From NCBI GenBank assembly GCA_946481625.1, contig CAMLOZ010000167.1:1-7299 (forward strand): DNA of 7,299 nucleotides. Reading direction: 5' to 3'. Within the stretch, counting starts at the first letter, position 1. The number at the start of each line of letters is the position of its first letter. Origin of the DNA: an uncultured Haloferula sp. (GTDB lineage Bacteria; Verrucomicrobiota; Verrucomicrobiae; Verrucomicrobiales; Akkermansiaceae). A model generated the notes under the pieces. The model made no database searches and was not told where the DNA came from. It saw only the letters and a program-made list of their open reading frames with translations. The translations under genes were made by a program, and so were the position numbers. This document shows, in pieces, positions 1 through 5,536 of this stretch.

Positions 1-137
1 AGGTGGGTGCACTCGTCGCCGAGCGTGCGAAGGCAGCCAATGTCAGCGCCGTGGTCTTCGACCGCGGCGGTCATCTCTACCACGGCAAGATCAAGGCGCT
101 GGCCGACGCCGCCCGCGAAGCCGGCCTCCAATTCTAA
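1..137 (+). CDS. rplR: 50S ribosomal protein L18, C-terminal part (5' end outside window)
   Basis: This is the last 44 codons of L18, the large-subunit protein that binds 5S rRNA in the central protuberance. The reading frame starts at base 3 and ends at TAA 135-137. The visible tail contains the typical L18 end: [21 protein letters not shown] followed by REAGLQF, where the [20 protein letters not shown] pattern is diagnostic. It sits 15 nt upstream of rpsE, the normal rplR-rpsE order of the spc operon, so the two are almost certainly co-transcribed. The start and the N-terminal RNA-binding part lie outside the window, so nothing can be said about them. Confidence 0.95.
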   Translation, partial: VGALVAERAKAANVSAVVFDRGGHLYHGKIKALADAAREAGLQF

Positions 138-152
138 TCCAGCGCAATCGTC

Positions 153-809
153 ATGGTGACATCTCAAGATTCGACTCCCACGCCTCCGGCACCCCAGCAG
201 CCGCAACAAGGCCAGCACCAGCAGCGCGGCGGCTACGGCCAGCGCGGCCAAGGTGGCGGCGGTTACGGCGGCGGACAGAACCGCGGTCCCCGCGGCCCGC
301 GTCGCGACGACCGCCAGCAGCAGGAGTCCGATGGACCCCAGCTCGCCGAGAAGGTGGTCTTCATCAACCGCTGCGCCAAGGTCGTGAAGGGCGGCCGTCG
401 CTTCAGCTTCTCCGCGCTCGTCGTCGCCGGCGACCGCGAGGGCAAGGTGGGCCTCGGCTTCGGCAAGGCCAACGAAGTGGCCGACGCCATCAAGAAGGCC
501 GGTGAAGCCGCCAAGAAGGTTCTCAAGCCGATGAACATCGTGGAAGGGACCATCCCCCACGAGATCTACGCCGAGTTCGGCGGTGGCAAGGTGCTCCTGA
601 AGCCCGCCTCCCCCGGTACCGGAATTATCGCCGGTGGTGGCGTCCGCGCCGTTTGCGAAGCCGTGGGTATCCGCGACATCCTCGCGAAGTCCCTCGGTTC
701 CTCCAACCACTCGAACGTGGTCAAGGCCACCCTCAAGGCTCTCACCCAGCTTCGCACCCGCGACCAGATCCTCGGATCCCGCGGCAAGAAGAAGGAAAAG
801 GCCATCTGA
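153..809 (+). CDS. rpsE: 30S ribosomal protein S5 with a long Q/G/R-rich N-terminal extension
   Basis: S5 is a small-subunit protein needed for decoding accuracy and mRNA unwinding at the entry channel. The product is 218 aa; E. coli S5 is about 167. Residues 64-128 form the N-terminal dsRBD-like S5 domain, including the VKGGRRFSF loop (78-86) that corresponds to the spectinomycin-contact loop. Residues 138-208 form the C-terminal domain, with [18 protein letters not shown] (150-167) and the GSSN motif (182-185). The extra length is residues 1-62: a low-complexity, probably disordered stretch rich in Gln, Gly, Pro and Arg ([19 protein letters not shown] at about 23-41, then RGPRGPRR). The ATG at 153 is followed directly by an in-frame GTG, and no Shine-Dalgarno motif lies upstream. 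A later start would remove the extension, but no convincing internal ATG lies before the domain. The gene lies 15 nt after rplR and 43 nt before rplO. Confidence 0.97.
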   Translation: MVTSQDSTPTPPAPQQPQQGQHQQRGGYGQRGQGGGGYGGGQNRGPRGPRRDDRQQQESDGPQLAEKVVFINRCAKVVKGGRRFSFSALVVAGDREGKVGLGFGKANEVADAIKKAGEAAKKVLKPMNIVEGTIPHEIYAEFGGGKVLLKPASPGTGIIAGGGVRAVCEAVGIRDILAKSLGSSNHSNVVKATLKALTQLRTRDQILGSRGKKKEKAI

Positions 810-810
810 G

Positions 811-852
811 GAACGCTGAACATCGAACGTCCAACATCGAACGTCGAAAGTT
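811..852 (+). repeat. Heptamer repeat array filling the rpsE-rplO spacer
   Basis: Six consecutive heptamers fill the gap from one base after the rpsE stop to the base before the rplO ATG: GAACGCT, GAACATC, GAACGTC, CAACATC, GAACGTC, GAAAGTT. The core is a 14-nt unit (GAACATCGAACGTC at 818-831, repeated with one change at 832-845). The 13-mer AACATCGAACGTC is repeated exactly at 819-831 and 833-845. From memory, arrays of this GAAC(A/G)TC type occur between genes in Verrucomicrobiota and related phyla and give spurious peptides such as HRTSNIER or, on the other strand, SMLDVRCS. That recollection was not checked. The array leaves no room for a normal Shine-Dalgarno site before rplO. Its function is unknown. 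Confidence 0.85.
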
Positions 853-1308
853 ATGAAACTTCACACACTCGCCCCGAACAAGGGTGCCAAGCACCGGGTC
901 AAGCGCCTCGGTTGCGGCGAAAGCTCCGGTCACGGCAAGACCTCCTGCAAGGGTAACAAGGGCCAGAAGGCACGTTCCGGCGGCGGTCCCCGCCCCGGTT
1001 TCGAAGGCGGCCAGATGCCCCTTCACCGCCGTCTGCCCAAGCGCGGCTTCAACAACATCAACTTCAAGACCAAGGTCGAAGTGGTGAACCTCGCCCAGAT
1101 CGAGAAGGCCTTCAACGACGGCGACACCGTCACCGAGGAAGCCCTCCGCAAGGCCGGTCTCATCAACCGCGCCTGCGACGTGGTGAAGGTGCTCGGCCAA
1201 GGCGATCTGACCAAGAAGCTGGTCTTCGCCGTCGGCACCCTGAGCGCCTCCGCCAAGGAAAAGGTCGAAAAGGCCGGCGGCAGCGTCCAAGCAGCAGCCG
1301 AAGCCTGA
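853..1308 (+). CDS. rplO: 50S ribosomal protein L15
   Basis: L15 is a large-subunit assembly protein with a long N-terminal tail buried in 23S rRNA and a globular C-terminal domain. The product is 151 aa, close to the usual 144-150. The basic Gly-rich tail is seen at residues 18-43 (RLGCGESSGHGKTSCKGNKG, then QKARSG), followed by PGFEGGQMPLHRRLPKRGF (48-66). The C-terminal globular region contains VKVLGQGDLTKKL (111-123) and SASAKEKVEKAGGSV (131-145), matching the conserved L15 pattern. The ATG at 853 gives the standard MKLHTLAP N-terminus (compare MRLNTLSPA). It follows rpsE directly with no rpmD (L30) in between, and it precedes secY by 101 nt. No clear Shine-Dalgarno site is visible; the bases before the ATG belong to a heptamer array. 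Confidence 0.97.
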   Translation: MKLHTLAPNKGAKHRVKRLGCGESSGHGKTSCKGNKGQKARSGGGPRPGFEGGQMPLHRRLPKRGFNNINFKTKVEVVNLAQIEKAFNDGDTVTEEALRKAGLINRACDVVKVLGQGDLTKKLVFAVGTLSASAKEKVEKAGGSVQAAAEA

Positions 1309-1329
1309 TGCCTTGTTTGATCCCCACAT

Positions 1330-1394
1330 GACGGGTCTCCGGTGAGGAAGCGCTTGATCGCTTCCTCTCCGCGTTTACAAACCCGTCGCTTTTT
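1330..1394 (+). promoter_or_regulatory. Nested stem-loop with T-run upstream of secY (possible attenuator)
   Basis: The 101-nt rplO-secY spacer contains two nested inverted repeats. The inner one is a perfect 9-bp stem, GAGGAAGCG (1344-1352) with CGCTTCCTC (1359-1367), around the 6-nt loop CTTGAT. The outer one is GACGGGT (1330-1336) with ACCCGTC (1381-1387), a perfect 7 bp. The outer arm is followed after two bases by TTTTT (1390-1394), and the secY ATG comes 15 nt later. A GC-rich stem plus a short U-run resembles a weak intrinsic terminator or attenuator between ribosomal genes and secY. The inner hairpin alone could instead be an mRNA-processing or stability element. The pairing is read directly from the sequence; the function is inference. 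Confidence 0.5.
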
Positions 1395-1409
1395 GCATCC
1401 CGATTTCCC

Positions 1410-2912
1410 ATGATCTCCGCTTTTGCGAATACCTGGAAGGTGCCGGAACTCCGCGACCGGATCCTCTTCACCCTCGCCATGATCATCATCGTGCGCCTGG
1501 GGGTGCACATCACCCTCCCGGGTGTCGATGCCGGCGTGATCGAGAAGTGGATGGACTACGCCGCGAAGCAGCAGGGCGAAGGGGGCGGTAATGCCTTCGG
1601 CGCGATGCTCACCATCTTCGCCGGTGGTGGCCTCCAGCAGGCCGGTATCTTCGCCCTGGGCATCATGCCCTATATCTCGGCGTCGATCATGGTTCAGCTC
1701 ATGACAGCCGTGGTGCCGAAGCTCGCCCGCCTCGCCCGCGAGGACGGCGGTCGTCAGAAAATCACCCAATACACCCGTTACATCACCATCGCCATCGCGC
1801 TGGTCCAGAGCTTCTTCGTCGCCCGTTCGCTGGCGAATCCGTCCCAGCTCTTTTACATGCCGGGCATCGACGATGAATCGAAGTTCGGCGTGCTGGTGCC
1901 TGATCCGAGCGCACTTTGGTTCGCCCTGATCGTGGTGACGCTGGTCAGCGGCACTTTGCTCCTGATGTGGATCGGCGACCAGATGACCGAGCGCGGCATC
2001 GGCAACGGCACCTCGATCATCATTACCGTCAACATCATCTCGGCCCTTCCGGGTGCGCTGGTGCAGACCTGGCAGCACTTCGTCACCGGCGAGGCCGCGG
2101 ACACCTTCCGGTCGATCATGCTCGTCGTGATGATCGCGATGCTGCTGCTCGTGATCGCCGGCACCATCGCCATCACCCAGGCCCAGCGCCGGATCGCGGT
2201 GCAGTATGCGAAGCGGGTCGTCGGCCGGAAGCAATTCGGCGGCCAGACCCAGTACCTGCCGCTGAAGGTCAACTACGCCGGCGTGATGCCGATCATCTTC
2301 GCTACCGCGATCCTCTCGCTTCCCGCGATGATGCTGACCTGGTTCTTCAAGGGTGCCCCGTGGGCCGTGAAGCTCCAGACCCAACTCAATCCCGGCGGCA
2401 CCTGGTACTACATCCTCGGCGCAATCTTCATCTTCTTCTTCTCCTACTTTTGGGTCGCCACCATGTTCCAGCCTTCCCAGATCTCGGAAGACCTGAAGCG
2501 CAACGGCGGCTATGTCCCCGGCGTCCGCCCCGGCAAGCCCACCGCCGACTTCCTCGACTTCACGATGACCCGCCTGACCTTCGCGGGCGCGATCTTCCTC
2601 ACCTTGATCTTCGTGCTGCCGGCCTTCATCGGGCATCTGGTCAATCTGCCGCCCGGCTCGATGGTGCTCCAGTTCTTCGGCGGCACCAGCCTCCTCATCC
2701 TCGTGGGCGTGGTGCTCGACGTCATGCGCCAGGTGGAAACCCACCTGCTGCAGCGGCACTACGATGGCTTCCTCCGCAAGGGCAAGCTCAAGGGCCGCTA
2801 TGACCGCCTCGCGCAGACGGGCAATGCCGCTTCCAGCACCGCGTTGGTTTACCTCTGGGCCGTGATCGGCCTGATCGTGGTGGTGGCAGCTGCGGCGTGG
2901 ATCGCCAAGTGA
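1410..2912 (+). CDS. secY: Protein translocase subunit SecY with extra C-terminal membrane segment
   Basis: SecY is the pore-forming subunit of the SecYEG channel in the inner membrane. The product is 500 aa (E. coli 443). Conserved marks include GIMPYISASIMVQLM (84-98, TM2), RIAVQYAKR (261-269), LPLKVNYAGVMPIIFA (283-298, TM7), RPGKPTADFLDFTMTRLT (373-390, the loop leading into TM9) and GFLRKGKLKGRY (453-464, cytosolic tail). Ten hydrophobic segments fit the SecY fold, at about 17-37, 79-101, 122-142, 167-187, 200-217, 235-256, 288-312, 333-353, 388-408 and 416-437. After the normal end of the family the chain continues with a further hydrophobic stretch at about 474-499, a likely eleventh segment that would place the C-terminus outside. 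The ATG at 1410 gives MISAFANTWKVPELR, a normal SecY beginning (compare F.N..K.PELR.R). The stop overlaps a GTG in the adk frame. Confidence 0.97.
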   Translation: MISAFANTWKVPELRDRILFTLAMIIIVRLGVHITLPGVDAGVIEKWMDYAAKQQGEGGGNAFGAMLTIFAGGGLQQAGIFALGIMPYISASIMVQLMTAVVPKLARLAREDGGRQKITQYTRYITIAIALVQSFFVARSLANPSQLFYMPGIDDESKFGVLVPDPSALWFALIVVTLVSGTLLLMWIGDQMTERGIGNGTSIIITVNIISALPGALVQTWQHFVTGEAADTFRSIMLVVMIAMLLLVIAGTIAITQAQRRIAVQYAKRVVGRKQFGGQTQYLPLKVNYAGVMPIIFATAILSLPAMMLTWFFKGAPWAVKLQTQLNPGGTWYYILGAIFIFFFSYFWVATMFQPSQISEDLKRNGGYVPGVRPGKPTADFLDFTMTRLTFAGAIFLTLIFVLPAFIGHLVNLPPGSMVLQFFGGTSLLILVGVVLDVMRQVETHLLQRHYDGFLRKGKLKGRYDRLAQTGNAASSTALVYLWAVIGLIVVVAAAAWIAK

Positions 2913-2935
2913 GTCGCCCCATTCCGCTTCACCTC

Positions 2936-3598
2936 ATGCCTCGTCGACTGGTACTTCTCGGTCCTCCTGCTTCCGGCAAGGGGACACAGGGGCGCCGCTT
3001 GGCCGAAGAACTCGGATTGGCCTACCTCGGCACTGGTGCCCTGCTCCGCTCCGCGGTCGAGGAAGGTTCCGAGCTCGGCAAGCAGGCGGAACCGATTCTG
3101 GCGAGAGGGGAATATCTGCCCGACGACCTCATGTGCTCCATCATGGGCGAATGGCTTGCCCGGCAGAAGGGCGGTTGGGTTCTCGACGGATTCCCGCGCA
3201 GCATCGATCAAGCCGACTTTCTCTCCGGCTGGTTGGCCGAAAAGAGCCTGCGTCTCGATGCGGCGATCCTGCTTGAGGTGCCCCCCGATGAACTCCTGAT
3301 TCGAATCGGCCAACGTCTTGAATGCCCCGAGTGCCGCTGGTCCGGCCGCAAGCAGGACCTGAACGGTGCCGGCCGCTGCCCCGAATGCGGCGGCGTGGTC
3401 GGTCCCCGCGCCGACGACACGCCCTCCAATTTCCGTTCCCGTCTCGCGGAATACGAAGAGAACACGCTTCCGGTGGTTTCCCGCTACGAAAAGGAAGGCT
3501 TGCTTCACCGCTTCGATGCCACCCATGGACCCGACGATGTGGCCAAGCGCCTCCTCGATCTTGTCCGATCCCTGAAATCCCATGGCCAGGCGGCATAA
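2936..3598 (+). CDS. adk: Adenylate kinase with four-cysteine (zinc-type) LID
   Basis: Adenylate kinase catalyses ATP + AMP = 2 ADP in the cytoplasm. With the ATG at 2936 the product is 220 aa and begins MPRRLVLLGPPASGKGTQ, the usual position of the P-loop (GPPASGKGTQ 9-18). In-frame GTGs at 2897 and 2909 (the latter overlapping the secY stop as GTGA) would add 13 or 9 unsupported residues. Other marks are DGFPRSIDQA (84-93) and RADDTPSNFRSRLAEYEE (158-175). The long LID carries Cys 130, 133, 148 and 151 (C-X2-C-X14-C-X2-C), the structural zinc site known from many bacterial Adks. The AMP-site motif TGD(M/L)LR reads TGALLR (33-38): the Thr and Arg are kept and the Asp is replaced by Ala. It lies between secY and map, the usual order, 23 nt after secY, and overlaps map by 17 nt. 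Confidence 0.94.
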   Translation: MPRRLVLLGPPASGKGTQGRRLAEELGLAYLGTGALLRSAVEEGSELGKQAEPILARGEYLPDDLMCSIMGEWLARQKGGWVLDGFPRSIDQADFLSGWLAEKSLRLDAAILLEVPPDELLIRIGQRLECPECRWSGRKQDLNGAGRCPECGGVVGPRADDTPSNFRSRLAEYEENTLPVVSRYEKEGLLHRFDATHGPDDVAKRLLDLVRSLKSHGQAA

Positions 3599-4364
3599 GA
3601 TCAAGATCAAGACCCCGCATGAGATTTCCAGGATGCGGACGGCCGGCCAGGCTGCCAGCGAGATCCTCCTGGAACTGGTGAAGGCGGTCGAGCCGGGCCG
3701 GACCACGCTGGAGATCGACCAGCTTGCCAAGGAGTTGATGAAGGAGCGCGACTGCAAGAGCGCTTTCCTCGGCTATCGCGGCTTCCGCGGCCAGATCTGC
3801 ATCTCGGTGAACGAGGAGATTGTCCACGGCATCGGCGGTCCCCGCAAGATCCAGCCGGGAGACGTGGTGAAGCTCGATGTCGGCGTGGTGAAGGGCGGCT
3901 TCATCGGCGACAATGCCATCACCGTTGCGGTCGGCGAAGTGGCGGAGGAAACACGCCGTCTTCTCATCGCCACGGAGGAATCCCTTTTCGCGGCCATCCA
4001 CCATGCCCGGGCCGGGGAGCGGCTCGCCGATCTCTGTGGCTCGGTGGAGGAATATGTCCGCCCGCTCGGCTTCACCGTGGTCCGTGAATTCGTCGGCCAC
4101 GGCGTGGGACGCGATCTTCACGAGGAACCGCAGGTTCCGAATTACCGTCCGCAGGGCAAGAGCCCCATCCTGGAGCCCGGCATGATCCTGGCCATCGAGC
4201 CGATGGTGAATGCCGGCACCGCTTCGATCCGCATCCTCGACGACGGATGGACGGTCGTCACCACCGACGGCAAGCCTTCCGCACATTTCGAGCACACCGT
4301 GCTCGTTACGGACGGCGAACCCGAACTCCTCACTTGGCGGCCCCGCGGCGTTCCCGGTCTCTGA
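3582..4364 (+). CDS. map: Type I methionine aminopeptidase
   Basis: Map removes the initiator methionine from nascent proteins in the cytoplasm. The product is 260 aa (E. coli 264), so it is the short form without an N-terminal zinc-finger extension. All five dinuclear-metal ligands can be placed: Asp99 (KLDVGV), Asp110 (FIGDNA), His173 (GHGVGRDLHEEP), Glu206 (AIEPM) and Glu237 (HFEHT). The substrate-site His82 (VHGIG) and the second active-site His180 are also present. The ATG at 3582 gives MARRHKIKIKTPHEISRMRTAG, matching the family beginning (I.IKTP.EI..MR.AG), and lies inside the last codons of adk. This 17-nt overlap suggests translational coupling, since no Shine-Dalgarno motif is visible. 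It is the last gene of this unit; the next gene is convergent, 13 nt away. Confidence 0.97.
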   Translation: MARRHKIKIKTPHEISRMRTAGQAASEILLELVKAVEPGRTTLEIDQLAKELMKERDCKSAFLGYRGFRGQICISVNEEIVHGIGGPRKIQPGDVVKLDVGVVKGGFIGDNAITVAVGEVAEETRRLLIATEESLFAAIHHARAGERLADLCGSVEEYVRPLGFTVVREFVGHGVGRDLHEEPQVPNYRPQGKSPILEPGMILAIEPMVNAGTASIRILDDGWTVVTTDGKPSAHFEHTVLVTDGEPELLTWRPRGVPGL

Positions 4365-4377
4365 AGTCTCCCGCGAC

Positions 4378-5382
4378 TCAGGGTTTCGCTACCGGCTTCT
4401 TCGTCACCGCGGCGCGATAGCGCTCGACCGCTTCCGCGATCCCGTTCGTGACCGCGTTCCGGTAAGCTTCGGTATGGAGCAACCGCGCCTCGTAGGGGTG
4501 CGTCATGAACCCGCATTCCACCAGGATGGAAGGGTGCCGCACACCGGTCAGCACGCTGAAGCGGGCCCGCTTGATCCCGCGGTCGAAGGTGTTCTTGCCG
4601 AGCCGCCGCGACATGCACCCGTGCACCGCGGTGGCCAGCGCCACGTTCGCGGAGTCGTGGCTGTTGCCCGTCCGCTCTTGAAAATCGCTCGCATTGATGC
4701 CGCGCCCGTAGTGGGCCACGCCGATCGGGGAGAGCGTGAAGGTCTCGATCCCCCGCGCCGCACTACCTCCGGAATTGTGGTGGATCGAAATGAAGATGGC
4801 ATTGTCCCGCACCCGGTTCGCCACGTCCACCCGTTCCTGCAGCGTCAGGTAGCGGTTGGTTTCGCGGGTCATGATCACCTTGTAGCCGCGGGTGGTCAGG
4901 AGCTTTTGCAGCTTCTCGGCGACTTGGAGATTGTAGGTGGCTTCGGTTCCCAAAGCGTTGGTAGCGCCCGGATCCTTGCCGCCGTGGCCGGCATCGATGA
5001 TGACCGTTTTGAAATTCCCGGCATTGTCGATGTAGCTGGGCCGCAGCACCGGATCGACAAGCTTCGCCAGATCGATCCGCGAGATCCACGCTTTCCCGCC
5101 GACATCCTCGACCTTGTAGCTGAAGACGAATTTCACGCCGTTCATAAGGCATTCCTGCCCGCCCACGCGCATCTTCACCTTCACCTTCTTGTTTTCGAGG
5201 ATCACCTCGTTGCCGGAGCGGCTCAGCGAGTCGAAGCCGTAAAAGGACTTCATCCCGTCCACCGCCACGTACTCGCGGCCGTTGATCGGCTTGGTGTCCC
5301 ATTGGGCCGCGACGGGAGCGATCGCTCCGAGCCAGAGCAGCACGGCGAAAAACAGGGGGCTTTTGGCGAGTCGGGACGACAT
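4378..5382 (-). CDS. Secreted N-acetylmuramoyl-L-alanine amidase (Amidase_3)
   Basis: This zinc amidase should cleave the MurNAc-L-Ala bond of peptidoglycan, as AmiA/B/C-type enzymes do in cell separation and wall turnover. From the ATG at 5382 the product is 334 aa. Residues 1-27 form a signal peptide (basic n-region MSSRLAK, hydrophobic FFAVLLWLGAIA, then APVAAQ), so it acts in the periplasm. Residues about 35-115 form a small beta-rich domain resembling the copper-amine-oxidase-N/stalk type (INGREYVAVDGM...), perhaps for wall targeting. Residues 125-325 are Amidase_3: VIIDAGHGGKDPGA gives Zn ligand His133, GTEATYNL gives Glu147, SIHHN gives His201, and ILVECGFMTHPYEARLL gives catalytic Glu289. 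A TTG in frame at 5466 would add 28 residues, but it lies within the predicted promoter, so the ATG with its signal peptide is preferred. No Shine-Dalgarno site is seen. The gene converges with map and diverges from the SMP-30 gene. I cannot tell which Ami subtype it is. Confidence 0.93.
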   Translation of the reverse strand: MSSRLAKSPLFFAVLLWLGAIAPVAAQWDTKPINGREYVAVDGMKSFYGFDSLSRSGNEVILENKKVKVKMRVGGQECLMNGVKFVFSYKVEDVGGKAWISRIDLAKLVDPVLRPSYIDNAGNFKTVIIDAGHGGKDPGATNALGTEATYNLQVAEKLQKLLTTRGYKVIMTRETNRYLTLQERVDVANRVRDNAIFISIHHNSGGSAARGIETFTLSPIGVAHYGRGINASDFQERTGNSHDSANVALATAVHGCMSRRLGKNTFDRGIKRARFSVLTGVRHPSILVECGFMTHPYEARLLHTEAYRNAVTNGIAEAVERYRAAVTKKPVAKP

Positions 5383-5536
5383 ACAATGAGAGCCGGGGGC
5401 GCGACTGTCGGATCGGCCTCCGGTCGATTGGACCTGATTTCTACCCCTTCTCTTCCGGCATGACAAATCCGTTTTCCACGAATTGCTTGACCTCCTTTGG
5501 GCTTTTCGCGGGCTGTTGCTCTCCTAGGTTCCGGCC
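5383..5536. other. Divergent intergenic region between amidase and SMP-30 genes
   Basis: This 154-nt spacer separates two divergent start codons and should carry promoters for both. A good candidate is seen only on the minus strand (5438-5466). On the plus strand TTGACC (5487-5492) resembles a -35, but no acceptable -10 lies 16-18 nt further on, so I call no promoter for the SMP-30 gene. The minus strand also has AAAGGAGGT (5498-5490), a perfect Shine-Dalgarno-like string, followed 10 nt later by GTG and a 12-codon frame ending at TAG (5443-5441). That overlaps the promoter and is probably not a gene. Confidence 0.6.
5438..5466 (-). promoter_or_regulatory. Putative sigma70-type promoter of the amidase gene
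   Basis: Read on the minus strand, TTGTCA (5466-5461) matches the -35 consensus at five of six positions. After exactly 17 nt it is followed by TAGAAA (5443-5438), which matches the -10 consensus at four of six. Transcription would start near 5431 and give a leader of about 50 nt before the amidase ATG at 5382. This excludes the upstream in-frame TTG at 5466 as a start. It is a pattern match only; the sigma factor preferences of this organism are unknown. Confidence 0.45.

Noticed and set aside
1023..2759. Long minus-strand open frame (578 codons) opposite rplO and secY
   Set aside because: It lies opposite well-identified genes and its composition (His, Asp, Glu, Gly and Arg runs) is that of an antisense shadow in GC-rich DNA. 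No domain is recognisable.
1916..2803. Plus-strand open frame of 295 codons inside secY in another frame
   Set aside because: It lies completely within secY; its Arg/His/Pro/Asp-rich product is typical of an out-of-frame translation.
2897..2935. Upstream GTG starts for adk (2897, and 2909 overlapping the secY stop)
   Set aside because: They would add residues before the P-loop that the family lacks. The ATG at 2936 puts the P-loop at the usual distance from the N-terminus. The GTG at 2909 remains possible because of the coupling overlap.
3141..4295. Minus-strand open frame of 384 codons opposite adk and map
   Set aside because: It is an antisense shadow: both adk and map have intact active-site motifs on the plus strand.
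4362..4380. Small stem AGTC/GACT at the map-amidase convergent junction as a bidirectional terminator
   Set aside because: It has only four perfect pairs (more only with a bulge) and no T-run on either strand, so it is too weak to call.
5383..5466. TTG at 5466 as amidase start
   Set aside because: It would put 28 Arg/Ser-rich residues before a normal signal peptide, and the codon falls in the predicted -35 box.
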